DNA of 64,000 nucleotides, taken from Tritrichomonas musculus (Eukaryota > Parabasalia > Tritrichomonadida > Tritrichomonadidae). Numbering within the stretch: the stretch's first letter is position 1; each line of letters begins with the position of its first letter. A program made the translations under genes and the position numbers. Shown here piece after piece: positions 10,049 through 18,579 of this stretch. The notes below the pieces were generated by a model, which was not told the origin of the DNA, did not search any database, and was given only the letters and a program-made list of their open reading frames with translations. The DNA is taken from contig JAPFFF010000028.1 of the NCBI GenBank assembly GCA_039105265.1, positions 1,178,001 to 1,242,000 of the forward strand, written 5' to 3'.

Positions 10049-10327
10049 ATGGAAGCCCGTACGATCCAACACTTACTTGAAGTTGTCGAAGCTCTTGATA
10101 GTGTTCATGAATGGAGAACTATTTCTGATGATCTTGATCAAAGAGAAAAAATGGCATATATGCTCCAAGAAGCTGCAACCAATATGAATCACATCGATGA
10201 TGTTCGTGTGATAATGAATGATGGAGATAGCTCAAATGAAGAAAAAGCTAACGAACTTGAATGCTTCTTCATTGAAGAATTAAAGACAGGTTTGAAAAAT
10301 CTCAAACGCTGGAACGAAAGGAAATAA
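10049..10327 (+). CDS. Small helical acidic protein
   Basis: 92 residues, not recognised. The ATG at 10049 (MEARTIQ) was chosen because the promoter motif ends 8 bases upstream. Predicted all-helical, acidic, with no cysteine-rich or membrane segment. The stop codon is followed by TAAATAAA, a trichomonad-style processing signal. Confidence 0.65.
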   Translation: MEARTIQHLLEVVEALDSVHEWRTISDDLDQREKMAYMLQEAATNMNHIDDVRVIMNDGDSSNEEKANELECFFIEELKTGLKNLKRWNERK

Positions 10328-10353
10328 TTAATTAAATAAACAATTCAATTTAC

Positions 10354-10718
10354 TGCATTTTTTGACACTCTTTTTATTTTTTGCATTTTTTGACAATTCA
10401 TTTTTAAGATTTCTAATTGTGATATTTGAATTCTACGTCCTTGAAAACCTTAAAAATATTAAAATCTTTGAAAAAGGTCCATTATTTTCCAAGATATATG
10501 TATTTCAAATTTTAAAAAATTCAATGGATGAAAAATTGAATATGGGGGTAAACAATTTGTCTCAAAAATATCTTGATAATTATTGAACCTTTTAGGAATA
10601 TTTTAATAAATATAATCTTTATTATTAAAAATATAAATAATATTATAATATAAAGGGAAAATTTTAAAATGCATAATCTGACACCCCTTTTATTTTTATT
10701 GCATTTTCTGACAATTCA
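10354..10718. repeat. Gene-free segment bracketed by direct repeats
   Basis: A composite unit at 10354-10400 (TGCATTTTTTGACACTC, then TGCATTTTTTGACAATTCA) recurs at 10670-10718 (TGCATAATCTGACACCCC, then TGCATTTTCTGACAATTCA). The units contain the TTTTGACA word of the internal promoters. The roughly 270 bp between them are AT-rich and hold no credible gene. The right-hand copy runs into the 3' end of the integrase gene. Confidence 0.6.
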
Positions 10719-12104
10719 AATAGGATCTAATCTATAACGAGGTAATATTTGAGTATTTCCTTTAAGATCTTGTATTAAATATTTACCATTTTGAAAACCT
10801 TTTACAAAAAATCTACCAGGTTGAGTTATTGATCGTCTTTTTTTAAGAGTGTCTTTATTATTATATACAATTACTTCTTGGTTTTCTTTTAAATTATAAC
10901 CTTTTTGAGCAGAAACATTATAATTAGCTTGAGAAATACGTCTACAAATAAAAGTATATAAATCAGAATTATTTTGCATTTGACTAGGAGAAACATTCAT
11001 ACCTGCATATTTTGACAAAGTTAAGTGTGGGGCATTATTATATTGAACAACTAATTCTTTTAATATTTCAGGGGAGATTTCTCGTTGAACTTCAAAAGCC
11101 ATATCTCTCAAAGTTCTAATAATTCTATCAACTATACCTAATGAAGAATGTAATGGGCTAGTTGTTTGTTTTTCACCTGGTTTTCGTAAAAATGATGGAT
11201 AATGATAATCATCCATTCTATCAACAGGTTCCCATTTAATTCCATTTGAATTTAAAAAATTTATTGTTTCTTCAGAACAAAAACCTTTTTCACCATCTCC
11301 GGTCAATATTTTAGGTTTCATTCCTTGTTGAAATAAAGTATTTAAAGCTTTTGTTATTGAAATAGATGTTTTTTGTCCAGCAGTCATAATTTTATTTATA
11401 TCACCAAAACATTCTCTACCTAAAGGAATTGCATATAAATATCGACTATTGGCTTCTATACAAATTAAGTACCCAACATTTTTTTCAAACATAATATCAA
11501 TTAAATAAGTACCAGGTTCACATAATTTATGTAAATAATATTTTTTATTCTTATTAGTTGGAAATTGTTTCTTTTGAACATAATCATCTTCAGAAACATA
11601 ATTTGGCTCAATAACTTTTTCAAATTGTTTTAATAGTACATGTCTTTTATTTTTATTTCTAAATGCAATATCAGGTACATTTGTTTTACCTTTGAATTCA
11701 ACTATCATTCCTGGTTGTTCCATAATTTTTGTAATATATATTTCATACCATTCTTCCATAGTATATTTATCTTTACCTTTTTTCCATCCAGAGGTCAATT
11801 TTTCAAATTCAGGAAAAGTACGAATATTTTCATTATGTAAATTATTAATTACATGGTTCTCAATTTTTTCTTCAAAACTTAATTCATCATCAGGAATTTT
11901 TTCATCTGTGATTACAGGTAATGATTCAGATAATACTTTTCGAAATTCTGAATAAGCATTATAAATTTGTTCAAATTCATCATCAGTTACAAAATCTTTT
12001 TGATATCCTTTATAATTTCTAGCTTCATTTGGCATTATTAATTTCTTTTGATAAGCTTTCTTTTCTAAATAATTCATTAATTTTTCACCTTCTGACGATA
12101 ACAT
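10716..12104 (-). CDS. Retroviral-type (rve) integrase of Maverick
   Basis: 462 residues. RNase H-fold integrase that inserts the element. It has a core with LIDIMFEKNVGYLICIEANS (first acidic residue), then KILTGDGEKGF (second acid), then GIVDRIIRTLRDM (third-motif region). The N-terminal third is helical. The C terminus (about 400-462, NNKDTLKKRRSITQPGRFFV) looks like an SH3-like DNA-binding tail. The length and layout match Maverick c-integrases. It is divergent from the small gene at 12157. Confidence 0.9.
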   Translation of the reverse strand: MLSSEGEKLMNYLEKKAYQKKLIMPNEARNYKGYQKDFVTDDEFEQIYNAYSEFRKVLSESLPVITDEKIPDDELSFEEKIENHVINNLHNENIRTFPEFEKLTSGWKKGKDKYTMEEWYEIYITKIMEQPGMIVEFKGKTNVPDIAFRNKNKRHVLLKQFEKVIEPNYVSEDDYVQKKQFPTNKNKKYYLHKLCEPGTYLIDIMFEKNVGYLICIEANSRYLYAIPLGRECFGDINKIMTAGQKTSISITKALNTLFQQGMKPKILTGDGEKGFCSEETINFLNSNGIKWEPVDRMDDYHYPSFLRKPGEKQTTSPLHSSLGIVDRIIRTLRDMAFEVQREISPEILKELVVQYNNAPHLTLSKYAGMNVSPSQMQNNSDLYTFICRRISQANYNVSAQKGYNLKENQEVIVYNNKDTLKKRRSITQPGRFFVKGFQNGKYLIQDLKGNTQILPRYRLDPI

Positions 12105-12121
12105 TTAAATTTCAATAAAGA

Positions 12122-12150
12122 GCGGTTTTGACACTTCACTTTTATTTTTT
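12122..12150 (+). promoter_or_regulatory. Internal promoter motif (GGTTTTGACACTTCA type)
   Basis: GCGGTTTTGACACTTCACTT followed by a T-rich run ends 6 bases before the ATG at 12157. The same motif precedes at least seven other genes between 12 and 23.4 kb. TCACTTTT inside it fits the trichomonad initiator, implying a leader of only about 15-20 nt. Confidence 0.8.
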
Positions 12151-12156
12151 GTTTTT

Positions 12157-12405
12157 ATGTCTAAATTGGAAGATAAACAAGAAAAAATAGAAGAGGAACA
12201 AATCGAAAATCTAATGAAAGTAATGGACGAAAAAGAAAAACAAAGACGCCAACTCTTGATGAAAGCACCAGAGATTGAAAATGAGTACGGAAAGATGTGT
12301 CATAACATCTCAGCCTTGAATCCTGAAGATAAACAAGAATGGTATCGATTACAAAGTGAACTTCAAGAAATCCGTCATCAACTCTTTAAAATTTCAAAGT
12401 CTTAA
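12157..12405 (+). CDS. Small coiled-coil protein
   Basis: 82 residues, not recognised. Highly charged heptad-type sequence (KLEDKQEKIEEEQIENLMKV) predicted to be a coiled coil throughout. It has its own internal-class promoter, and its stop is followed by TAAATAAA. One of about eight short coiled-coil genes in the replication half of the element. Confidence 0.7.
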   Translation: MSKLEDKQEKIEEEQIENLMKVMDEKEKQRRQLLMKAPEIENEYGKMCHNISALNPEDKQEWYRLQSELQEIRHQLFKISKS

Positions 12406-12413
12406 ATAAAAAA

Positions 12414-12441
12414 GCAGTTTTGACACTTCACTTTTATTTTT
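12414..12441 (+). promoter_or_regulatory. Internal promoter motif
   Basis: GCAGTTTTGACACTTCACTT plus a T-rich run directly before the ATG at 12448. Nearly identical to the motif at 12122-12150. Confidence 0.8.
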
Positions 12442-12447
12442 GTTTTC

Positions 12448-12645
12448 ATGTCTAAATTGCAAGAAGCTTACGAGAAATGGGATATCTTAGATGAACAAAT
12501 AAATGACATCGAAAAAAAGGCAGGGATTATTGGTAATCAAAGGGTTTATGATGATAAAGATTTTAGAAAATTAATGGATTTACGAAGAGAAAGAGACAAA
12601 GTAGAAAAAGAAATTGAACTTTTAAGAAAAGAATTAAATAAATAA
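12448..12645 (+). CDS. Small coiled-coil protein
   Basis: 65 residues, not recognised, strongly charged and helical (LRRERDKVEKEIELLRKEL). Its MSKLQEAYEKW start resembles MSKLEDKQEK of the preceding gene, and the promoters match, so the two may be a decayed duplicate pair. It is convergent with the helicase gene, 3 bp away. Confidence 0.65.
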   Translation: MSKLQEAYEKWDILDEQINDIEKKAGIIGNQRVYDDKDFRKLMDLRRERDKVEKEIELLRKELNK

Positions 12646-12648
12646 AAG

Positions 12649-14349
12649 TTACCTTAATCTATATTTCTTATCATTATTATTGAATGAGCAGTCTTGTAAA
12701 ATTTTTTGATGAAATTCTTGATAAGTTATGGATCTGAAATTTTTTGCTTTTGCCCATTTTTTAAATTCAGTCCAGGCTTCAAAAGCTACATAACCATTTC
12801 TGAATTTTTGTAAGTTTTCCTCAATAAATAATTTTTCAGGAGGTTTTGAAAAGTTCATTAAATTCATTCTATCTTGGGTATTAGGAAATTGTGCTGGAAT
12901 GAAATCAGATAAATCAACAGTCAAGAAAAAAGTAATTAAATTGTTTTTGAAATCTTGTGTCTTAATAAGATTATGTAAAGGTGCAAAATAGTCTTGACCT
13001 ATCATTGGATAACATTTTGTAACAACAAATCTTCTATCGTGTTCATCAATTCGAATAGGAGCAGGATTATTTGATAAGAAGATGAAATTGGCAACATTTT
13101 CTTTAGATTCAGTATTAATATGTTTTCCTTCAATAGTAGTGAATCTTTCTGTGATTAATGTTTTTAATCTTTCATGTTGTTGAGGATATTTTCGAATGAG
13201 ATGATAATCTAACATTTCTGAGCATACCAATAATTTTTTGTTTAAGATTTGTAAATTAAAATTGCTTGTAATATTATCAAAGTTTGCATTTGGATCAGAA
13301 TATTCACCTAAAAGTTGACAAAGAACATTAGTAAATGTATTTTTCCCACAACCTTGTTCACCAATAATAACTAATGCAGTACCTGTTTTACCATCTGGAT
13401 GTTGAAAAATAAATGAAATCCATTTAATGATATAATCATATAATTCTTGATTAGAATTTGCAATAACTCTAAAAATATGATCCAAAAATGGTTGAATCAC
13501 ATTTTGTGTACAAAGAATTAATCTTGAATAAGGATACCAATGAAAATATGAAAAAATGTTTGGATCATTGGAAAAGAATTTCATATGTTCATAAGTAATG
13601 AAATCCATATTCTTTCCAAAGGAAACAACATCAAATGCAGTAATTACTTTCTTATTCTTTTTACTAACTTTTGAATACCCTAATTTAATTTGTTTTAATA
13701 TTGGTGCAAATTGAGTAGGATTTAACATTTCTAACGTATTTGATTTTTTAATTATGAAGATTCTGTCAAGTTGAATATAACAACAAACTTTTTTGAAATC
13801 AGTAAAGAAATCCCCAACACGAATTCCAGTAGAAGAATATTTTCTTTCATAATTCTTATATCTAAATGAGTTTATTGAACAATCTTCACCAAAATCAATT
13901 TGAACAAATTGGTTAATTGTATTATTGAAATATTTCTCCCAAATAACATTTCTTTGAGATTCTGAGAGTGCATTCAAAATTGGGAAGATCCAATGATTTG
14001 AAACTTCTGGATGATTTTCTTGACTACAAATTGCTTGAAGATCTTGTTCAGAATTATCTTGATTTGAAAGATACCAATTTTTCACAATATCATACAAAAC
14101 GTTTGAAACAAATGGAGAACGAAATATATATTTGATAGAAGTTGTTAAATTTTCAAGTGTTGGTTCAAATAAATTTAATAATCCAACAACATCATCAGGA
14201 AACAATTGAATGAGATTTGTATTTATTTGAAAATCACGATCATGAAATTCTTGACCTTGATATTGAGGAAAGACATTCTCATTTATATTTTCCATTTGTC
14301 TAGCTTCTGGAATTAAGAAATCATCAGAGAGGAAGGTTGGTTGATTCAT
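12649..14349 (-). CDS. SF3 helicase / D5-like primase-helicase
   Basis: 566 residues. Superfamily 3 ATPase expected to unwind DNA during element replication. It has Walker A IIGEQGCGKNTFTN, a Walker B-like KLLVCSEM, and motif C FIFLSNNPAPIRIDEHDRRF. The region before the ATPase resembles the D5 N-terminal part, and the C terminus looks like a small winged-helix tail. The start at 14349 (MNQPTF) was chosen because an internal-class promoter (14350-14382) lies directly upstream. Helicases of this type occur in many large Polinton-like viruses and NCLDVs but not in every Maverick. Confidence 0.9.
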   Translation of the reverse strand: MNQPTFLSDDFLIPEARQMENINENVFPQYQGQEFHDRDFQINTNLIQLFPDDVVGLLNLFEPTLENLTTSIKYIFRSPFVSNVLYDIVKNWYLSNQDNSEQDLQAICSQENHPEVSNHWIFPILNALSESQRNVIWEKYFNNTINQFVQIDFGEDCSINSFRYKNYERKYSSTGIRVGDFFTDFKKVCCYIQLDRIFIIKKSNTLEMLNPTQFAPILKQIKLGYSKVSKKNKKVITAFDVVSFGKNMDFITYEHMKFFSNDPNIFSYFHWYPYSRLILCTQNVIQPFLDHIFRVIANSNQELYDYIIKWISFIFQHPDGKTGTALVIIGEQGCGKNTFTNVLCQLLGEYSDPNANFDNITSNFNLQILNKKLLVCSEMLDYHLIRKYPQQHERLKTLITERFTTIEGKHINTESKENVANFIFLSNNPAPIRIDEHDRRFVVTKCYPMIGQDYFAPLHNLIKTQDFKNNLITFFLTVDLSDFIPAQFPNTQDRMNLMNFSKPPEKLFIEENLQKFRNGYVAFEAWTEFKKWAKAKNFRSITYQEFHQKILQDCSFNNNDKKYRLR

Positions 14350-14399
14350 CGATACAAAAATAAAAGTGACTGTCAAAACCGTTTTTCATTTTTTAATTA
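14350..14399. promoter_or_regulatory. Divergent promoter for helicase and 14400 gene
   Basis: On the minus strand CGGTTTTGACAGTCACTTTT reads toward the helicase ATG at 14349. On the plus strand GTTTTTCATTTTTTAATTA leads to the ATG at 14400 and has an initiator-like TCATTTTT. Confidence 0.75.
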
Positions 14400-14942
14400 A
14401 TGTCAAGTGATAACGAATTACCTCTACACTATTCAACTGGGGGTTCACCTCAATATCAATTATCACCAAACATGCAAAATTTAAATAATAGTTTTCAAAA
14501 CTTTGTTGTCAATAATGAAATTGATGAATGGGAAATAGACCGTGATTTTAATGAACCTAAATCAACGTCTCCAAACGAAGAAGAATTTTATGCAGGAATT
14601 AATCAAATTGTAGAAAAACAATTAGAAGAACATCCAGCAAATCCAAACCGTCATGGAAATCCAAGACCTCCTGATTGGGGAGATGAATTAGAAACAAGAC
14701 TCTACAAAAGAAATTGTTTTGAAGATTTTTTAAAAATTCTTGATAAAAATAGAGAATATCCAAGTGATGAAATCGTTTATTTGTACAATCAATTTTTTCA
14801 TACACAAATTTCGAATCGCACTTTTGGAAATTTAGGATTAGTCAGAGAAAATTTTCAAGCAAAAAGAAGAAGATTTCTAGGAATTCAAAAAACATGGTAT
14901 AAAAGAAAGTGTGCACTCATGAGAACTCATGAGAACTCATGA
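14400..14942 (+). CDS. 180-residue protein, basic C terminus
   Basis: Not recognised. The N terminus (about 1-45) is S/N/Q-rich and probably disordered, the middle is acidic/helical, and the C terminus is basic (QAKRRRFLGIQKTWYKRKC), suggesting nucleic-acid contact. It is divergent from the helicase. The 3' end runs into a short 10-bp tandem repeat. Confidence 0.7.
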   Translation: MSSDNELPLHYSTGGSPQYQLSPNMQNLNNSFQNFVVNNEIDEWEIDRDFNEPKSTSPNEEEFYAGINQIVEKQLEEHPANPNRHGNPRPPDWGDELETRLYKRNCFEDFLKILDKNREYPSDEIVYLYNQFFHTQISNRTFGNLGLVRENFQAKRRRFLGIQKTWYKRKCALMRTHENS

Positions 14943-14969
14943 GAACTCATGTGCTCTCTTGTGCGCACA
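14911..14969. repeat. 10-bp tandem repeat with small hairpin
   Basis: GAGAACTCAT occurs three times in tandem (14921-14950), preceded by a related GTGCACTCAT. GTGTGCAC before and GTGCGCACA after can pair over the array. It lies at the 3' end of the 180-residue gene and just before the next gene. Confidence 0.7.
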
Positions 14970-15037
14970 AACTAAAAATTTTCACTCACAAAAAGTTTAA
15001 TAAAAATTTTAATTCAAAAAGTTCATTTTTATTTTTG

Positions 15038-15451
15038 ATGTTTTTCGCAATCTTGTTCTTGTTAATGAACCGATGCAAAAAAGAAACTGATCCCAAAGCT
15101 CAACGAGCATGTGAAAGTCTTCGTCATAATTGGCTCTATCATAGATATAATAAAGATACTTGGGATTCATATTTGGTTGATTTGAAAGAAACAAATGATA
15201 AACTAAATGACGAAACAGGAAACAAATTTTCAACTCAAGATGTAGGAAATTGGGCTGATCTAATGCTTGATTGGGAATTTGACCAATATTGTGACATTCT
15301 TGAAGCAAATATTCCAAAGACTCTGAAACGTTTAGCTGATGATATAAGTTCCTGTTGTGGTTTTGGTTTTTTGACTTTATCACTCGTCTTCTTACTTCTC
15401 ATTCTGAATATTTACATTCTCTGCACAAGAAATAAGAAAAAGTTAAACTAA
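15038..15451 (+). CDS. Small membrane protein, two hydrophobic segments
   Basis: 137 residues, not recognised. The N terminus is hydrophobic (MFFAILFLLMN, a signal or anchor). A soluble middle follows (with the cysteines of RCKK, QRACES and QYCDIL), then a clear transmembrane helix at about 107-130 (GFLTLSLVFLLLILNIYIL) and a basic tail (RNKKKLN). The start at 15038 was chosen because AAAAAGTTCATTTTTATTTT is immediately upstream. A candidate virion or host membrane protein of the element. Confidence 0.7.
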   Translation: MFFAILFLLMNRCKKETDPKAQRACESLRHNWLYHRYNKDTWDSYLVDLKETNDKLNDETGNKFSTQDVGNWADLMLDWEFDQYCDILEANIPKTLKRLADDISSCCGFGFLTLSLVFLLLILNIYILCTRNKKKLN

Positions 15452-15512
15452 ACTAATTTTTCTCATTCAAAATACTTTTTATTTATCCTTCTCAAAAAGT
15501 TTATTTTTTTAA

Positions 15513-15776
15513 ATGCAGGGCCAACAAAGTTTACCTAGTGAAAAACAAAAAGAATTAATAAATTTATTAAAATTCACTAGAGGTGAAATTGAAAAAACTT
15601 GTGATCAAATGATCAAAATGACTGAAGAATTCTTTGATCAAGAAATTGATTTAAAAAATGATTCTCGTCCAGAGAGACAAGAACAATTACATTCTTTACT
15701 AATAACAGTTGGGATTTTAGCAACTTCCAACAGAGAGAATTTCCAAAAATTGGAAGAAACGTTAAAGAATAAATAA
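15513..15776 (+). CDS. Small helical protein
   Basis: 87 residues, not recognised, amphipathic/helical (LLKFTRGEIEKTCDQMIKM). The ATG at 15513 follows a T-rich leader (AAAAAGTTTATTTTTTT). The stop is followed by TAAATAAA. Confidence 0.65.
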   Translation: MQGQQSLPSEKQKELINLLKFTRGEIEKTCDQMIKMTEEFFDQEIDLKNDSRPERQEQLHSLLITVGILATSNRENFQKLEETLKNK

Positions 15777-15781
15777 ACATA

Positions 15782-15810
15782 ACCGTTTTTTAACCGCTTT
15801 CATTTTTATT
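15782..15810 (+). promoter_or_regulatory. Variant internal promoter
   Basis: ACCGTTTTTTAACCGCTTTC then ATTTTTATTT directly before the ATG at 15812. The same ACCG...AACCGCTTTCATTTTTAT pattern appears inverted before the glycoprotein gene (17433-17456). Confidence 0.65.
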
Positions 15811-15811
15811 T

Positions 15812-16072
15812 ATGACTGTTACTGAACAAGACCTTGAATTAGAATTTAGAAAATTGTTCAAAAATGATATCGTGTCTGATTTCCGACATTTAAAGTTATT
15901 TTTCATGTTCAAATTAAATGTTATGATCAATGATCTTGAAAATAACAATCTTGATCGATTTAAGAAAGAAGTTCATAACACACCATTTGTTTTCACAACA
16001 ATGATTGAACATGATTTCTTTAATAAGATTCAAATCTACAATTCAAGAGAGAAAATTTTAACTACTCCTTAA
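15812..16072 (+). CDS. Small helical protein
   Basis: 86 residues, not recognised. Mixed helical sequence with hydrophobic patches (LFFMFKLNVMINDLENNNL). It is convergent with the glycoprotein gene and shares that gene's promoter variant. Confidence 0.65.
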   Translation: MTVTEQDLELEFRKLFKNDIVSDFRHLKLFFMFKLNVMINDLENNNLDRFKKEVHNTPFVFTTMIEHDFFNKIQIYNSREKILTTP

Positions 16073-16108
16073 TAAATAAAAAAGATTAAATTTGTTTATT
16101 TAATTTTT

Positions 16109-17428
16109 TTAAAGTCCAACTGAGTCAGAGTCTGAATGAAAATTTTCAGTTTGAAATTTGGTTTGATTTTTGTAAAAGATAATTCCAAGAGCAAGAATCA
16201 TGAGAATTAGTAATGGAATAGATACAGATAAACCTATTATTTTTGATACATTCTTTTGTTCAATATCTGATGGAGAGAATTGATATGAGAAATTGAAAAA
16301 ATAGGATTCAGAGAATTGATCTGATATAGTGAATTGAAAAGATGGACTAAATGTTGGAGATGATGGCGAACGTGATGGACTAAATGATGGTGAACGTGAT
16401 GGTGAAATTGATGGACTAAATGTTGGAGATAAAGATGGTGAACGTGATGGTGAAAGAGATGGGCGGAATGTTGGTGAACGTGATGGTGAAAGAGATGGGC
16501 GGAATGTTGGTGAACGTGATGGTGAAAATGATGTTGGTGAACGTGATGGTGAAAGAGATGGAGTTAAAGATGGCGAAAGAGATGGTGAAAATGATGGTGT
16601 TTGAATTGGAGGATCTTTGAGATAGAATAACCCACGTAATCCGAGAGCATTACGTTGAATAGTAATTAATAATGTTGTATCAATTGGTGAGAATGTTGGT
16701 GATTCATAAGCAATCAAAAAAGGTTTATTATTTGGTAACATTTTTTCAGGAAAGAGATAATGTTCAGAATTCCATAAAAGATCACCTTGGTAAAAAGAAT
16801 TTGAATTCGTAACAATTATCCAAAATTTAGAACCATAAAATGTTATCTTTTTGACTCCTTCTGAAGAACCAGAAACAAAACATCTATGATATGGATTGTT
16901 CACATTTGATGGATCATCATCTTTATCAAACCAATTTCCACTTACAATTTCCCAGTCATTACATGGAATATATTCAGCATTATCAGGTATTCCTTCAATT
17001 GCTGGAAATGATTTATTTCTTAAATATGCAATACCTCGAAATAGGGTGCTTCTATGTTGTTGAACATTAATAATAATATTTGTTAGCATTAGGGGAAATT
17101 CATTTGATTCAAAAACAATTATCCAATCTTTTTCATCGTTGGAATATTCATTGATGAGATATTTTTGAGAATTCCATAAAAGTTCGGCCTCATCATGACG
17201 GGTAGAAATTTTTCCTATGATCCAAAATTTCCTGGCAGTAAATGATTGTTTAAGTGTTAAATTGTTTGTTGTTGCATAATTTGTCCAACATGATAAGTCA
17301 TCATTTGGTATAACTGATTTCCATTCTCCATTAACAATTTCCCAATCAAAACAAGAAATCCATTCAGCATCATCAGGTATTCCTTCAATTGATGGGCGAT
17401 TAATGAGTATCAAAAAGATAACGAACAT
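16109..17428 (-). CDS. Type I membrane glycoprotein with mucin-like stalk
   Basis: 439 residues. A short signal peptide (MFVIFLILIN) is followed by two related extracellular domains of about 130 residues. Each opens with IEGIPD-[DN]-AE and C-x-DWEIV and contains an LLWNS-x-[KH]-YL motif. A roughly 105-residue stalk is made of SPSRSP/SPSLSP/SPTF repeats (about 278-385), probably heavily O-glycosylated. Next is one transmembrane helix (IIGLSVSIPLLILMILALG) and a short cytoplasmic tail. This is the architecture of a cell- or envelope-surface attachment protein. The fold of the repeated domain is not recognised. The stalk may be acquired from the host; that is an inference. Confidence 0.8.
   Translation of the reverse strand: MFVIFLILINRPSIEGIPDDAEWISCFDWEIVNGEWKSVIPNDDLSCWTNYATTNNLTLKQSFTARKFWIIGKISTRHDEAELLWNSQKYLINEYSNDEKDWIIVFESNEFPLMLTNIIINVQQHRSTLFRGIAYLRNKSFPAIEGIPDNAEYIPCNDWEIVSGNWFDKDDDPSNVNNPYHRCFVSGSSEGVKKITFYGSKFWIIVTNSNSFYQGDLLWNSEHYLFPEKMLPNNKPFLIAYESPTFSPIDTTLLITIQRNALGLRGLFYLKDPPIQTPSFSPSLSPSLTPSLSPSRSPTSFSPSRSPTFRPSLSPSRSPTFRPSLSPSRSPSLSPTFSPSISPSRSPSFSPSRSPSSPTFSPSFQFTISDQFSESYFFNFSYQFSPSDIEQKNVSKIIGLSVSIPLLILMILALGIIFYKNQTKFQTENFHSDSDSVGL
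16340..16610. repeat. Minisatellite encoding the SP-rich stalk
   Basis: Imperfect tandem units built on GGTGAACGTGATGGTGAAAG (plus strand) encode the serine/proline stalk of the glycoprotein. The best-preserved copies lie at 16430-16530. Confidence 0.85.
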
Positions 17429-17480
17429 TTAATAAAAATGAAAGCGGTTAAAACGGTTATGTCAGACCACTATTTTATTA
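17429..17480. promoter_or_regulatory. Divergent internal-class promoter
   Basis: The minus side reads AACCGCTTTCATTTTTATT toward the glycoprotein ATG. The plus side reads ACGGTTATGTCAGACCACTA before the ATG at 17481. The GTCAGACCA core matches the GACAGACCA of the PolB and 23342 promoters. Confidence 0.7.
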
Positions 17481-17783
17481 ATGCATACAAGTGATAGTGA
17501 CGACGGTTGGGATACAATGCATGAATCCATAGAAGAATCAAAAAGTCAAAATGAAATGTTTAAAATGAACATTGGCAGCTTGGAAGAAACAAGGGAGAAA
17601 ATAAAAGAAACGATGGATGGCCTACATGAGATTCTGGTTTCACAAATCAACCTCCAATATCAATTCCAAAATTATCAGAAAGCTCTCAATAAGAAAATGA
17701 ATGAAGTTATTGATAGTTTCGATAACAAAGAAGAATTAAAACAAAAATTGGAAGAACTCCAAGAAATAATTAACAAAGGTTAA
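17481..17783 (+). CDS. Coiled-coil protein
   Basis: 100 residues, not recognised. Acidic head (HTSDSDDGWDTMHESIEES), then a long predicted coiled coil. Its own internal-class promoter; the stop is followed by TAAATAAA. Confidence 0.65.
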   Translation: MHTSDSDDGWDTMHESIEESKSQNEMFKMNIGSLEETREKIKETMDGLHEILVSQINLQYQFQNYQKALNKKMNEVIDSFDNKEELKQKLEELQEIINKG

Positions 17784-17803
17784 ATAAATAAAGAAATAAT
17801 TTT

Positions 17804-18091
17804 TTACTCTTTCAATATGACTGATAATTTTATTTTTTTCGGTGTGGTTGATTTTTTTTGTTCGATGAAGTTGATTAAGGTTTGAGTGTTTTGAATTACT
17901 TCAGCTTTTTTGGATTCATATTTTTGTTTCTCTTTCTCTAATTCCTCTAGGAAACTTTCATAATCAGGATCATTCTTCAAATTCATAATCTCTATATCTA
18001 ATTCTTCAACAGTATGTATTTGTCTAATTAATTCATCAATTGAACTATTCAAATTTTCTTTGAGTAGATTCAAACTATGAGGAGGCAACAT
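17804..18091 (-). CDS. Coiled-coil protein
   Basis: 95 residues, not recognised. Mostly heptad-rich helix (ELEKEKQKYESKKAEVIQN) with a lysine-rich tail. Head-to-head with the gene at 18130; initiator-like TTCATTTTTTT before the ATG. Confidence 0.65.
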   Translation of the reverse strand: MLPPHSLNLLKENLNSSIDELIRQIHTVEELDIEIMNLKNDPDYESFLEELEKEKQKYESKKAEVIQNTQTLINFIEQKKSTTPKKIKLSVILKE

Positions 18092-18105
18092 TTAAAAAAA
18101 TGAAT

Positions 18106-18129
18106 AACGGTTTTGACACTTCACTTTTT
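18106..18129 (+). promoter_or_regulatory. Internal promoter motif that decides the 18130 start
   Basis: AACGGTTTTGACACTTCACT plus TTTT ends directly at the ATG at 18130. An ATG at 18100 is in frame but lies before the motif, so translation from it is unlikely. Confidence 0.8.
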
Positions 18130-18534
18130 ATGAAGAGAGTTCCTCAAGTTGTATTTCAGAATTTAATAGAGGACAAGAAAGATAAACTCAAAAAATCAAT
18201 GAGTGAATTCTATGATGCTATGAATCGTTTGGCTGAAGCAAAAGTAAAAGAGAAAGATATTTCTTTTTGTCAACGGTATAATGGTGAAGATTTACGCAAC
18301 TTATATATTCTCAAAAGAGATATCGAAGATATACAAATTGATTCAATTATTGAAGATCATGAAAAAATAAAAACTGAACTTGAGACAGAAGAGAAATCAG
18401 CATGGAAAGAATATCAAGATAGTTTTGATCAATACAAAGTTCAAAAAAGAGCTTTAATAGCTGAAATAAGTTCTTTTCAAAAATTTCTAATGGATGATGA
18501 TGAGTCCATCCATGATTCAATATTAAACATTTGA
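18130..18534 (+). CDS. Coiled-coil protein
   Basis: 134 residues, not recognised. Charged helical protein (KDKLKKSMSEFYDAMNRLAEA) with a long second helix and an acidic end. The start at 18130 (MKRVPQ) was chosen from the promoter position. Confidence 0.65.
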   Translation: MKRVPQVVFQNLIEDKKDKLKKSMSEFYDAMNRLAEAKVKEKDISFCQRYNGEDLRNLYILKRDIEDIQIDSIIEDHEKIKTELETEEKSAWKEYQDSFDQYKVQKRALIAEISSFQKFLMDDDESIHDSILNI

Positions 18535-18579
18535 ATTTAATTTATCTTTTTATTTTTTTATCCTCTTACAAAAACAAAA

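Noticed and set aside
10362-10586. 74-residue frame
   Set aside because: It starts at a non-ATG codon, is very AT-rich, has no leader, and lies inside a segment bracketed by direct repeats.
16420-16620. Methionine/valine-rich plus-strand frame
   Set aside because: Antisense product of the SP-repeat minisatellite.
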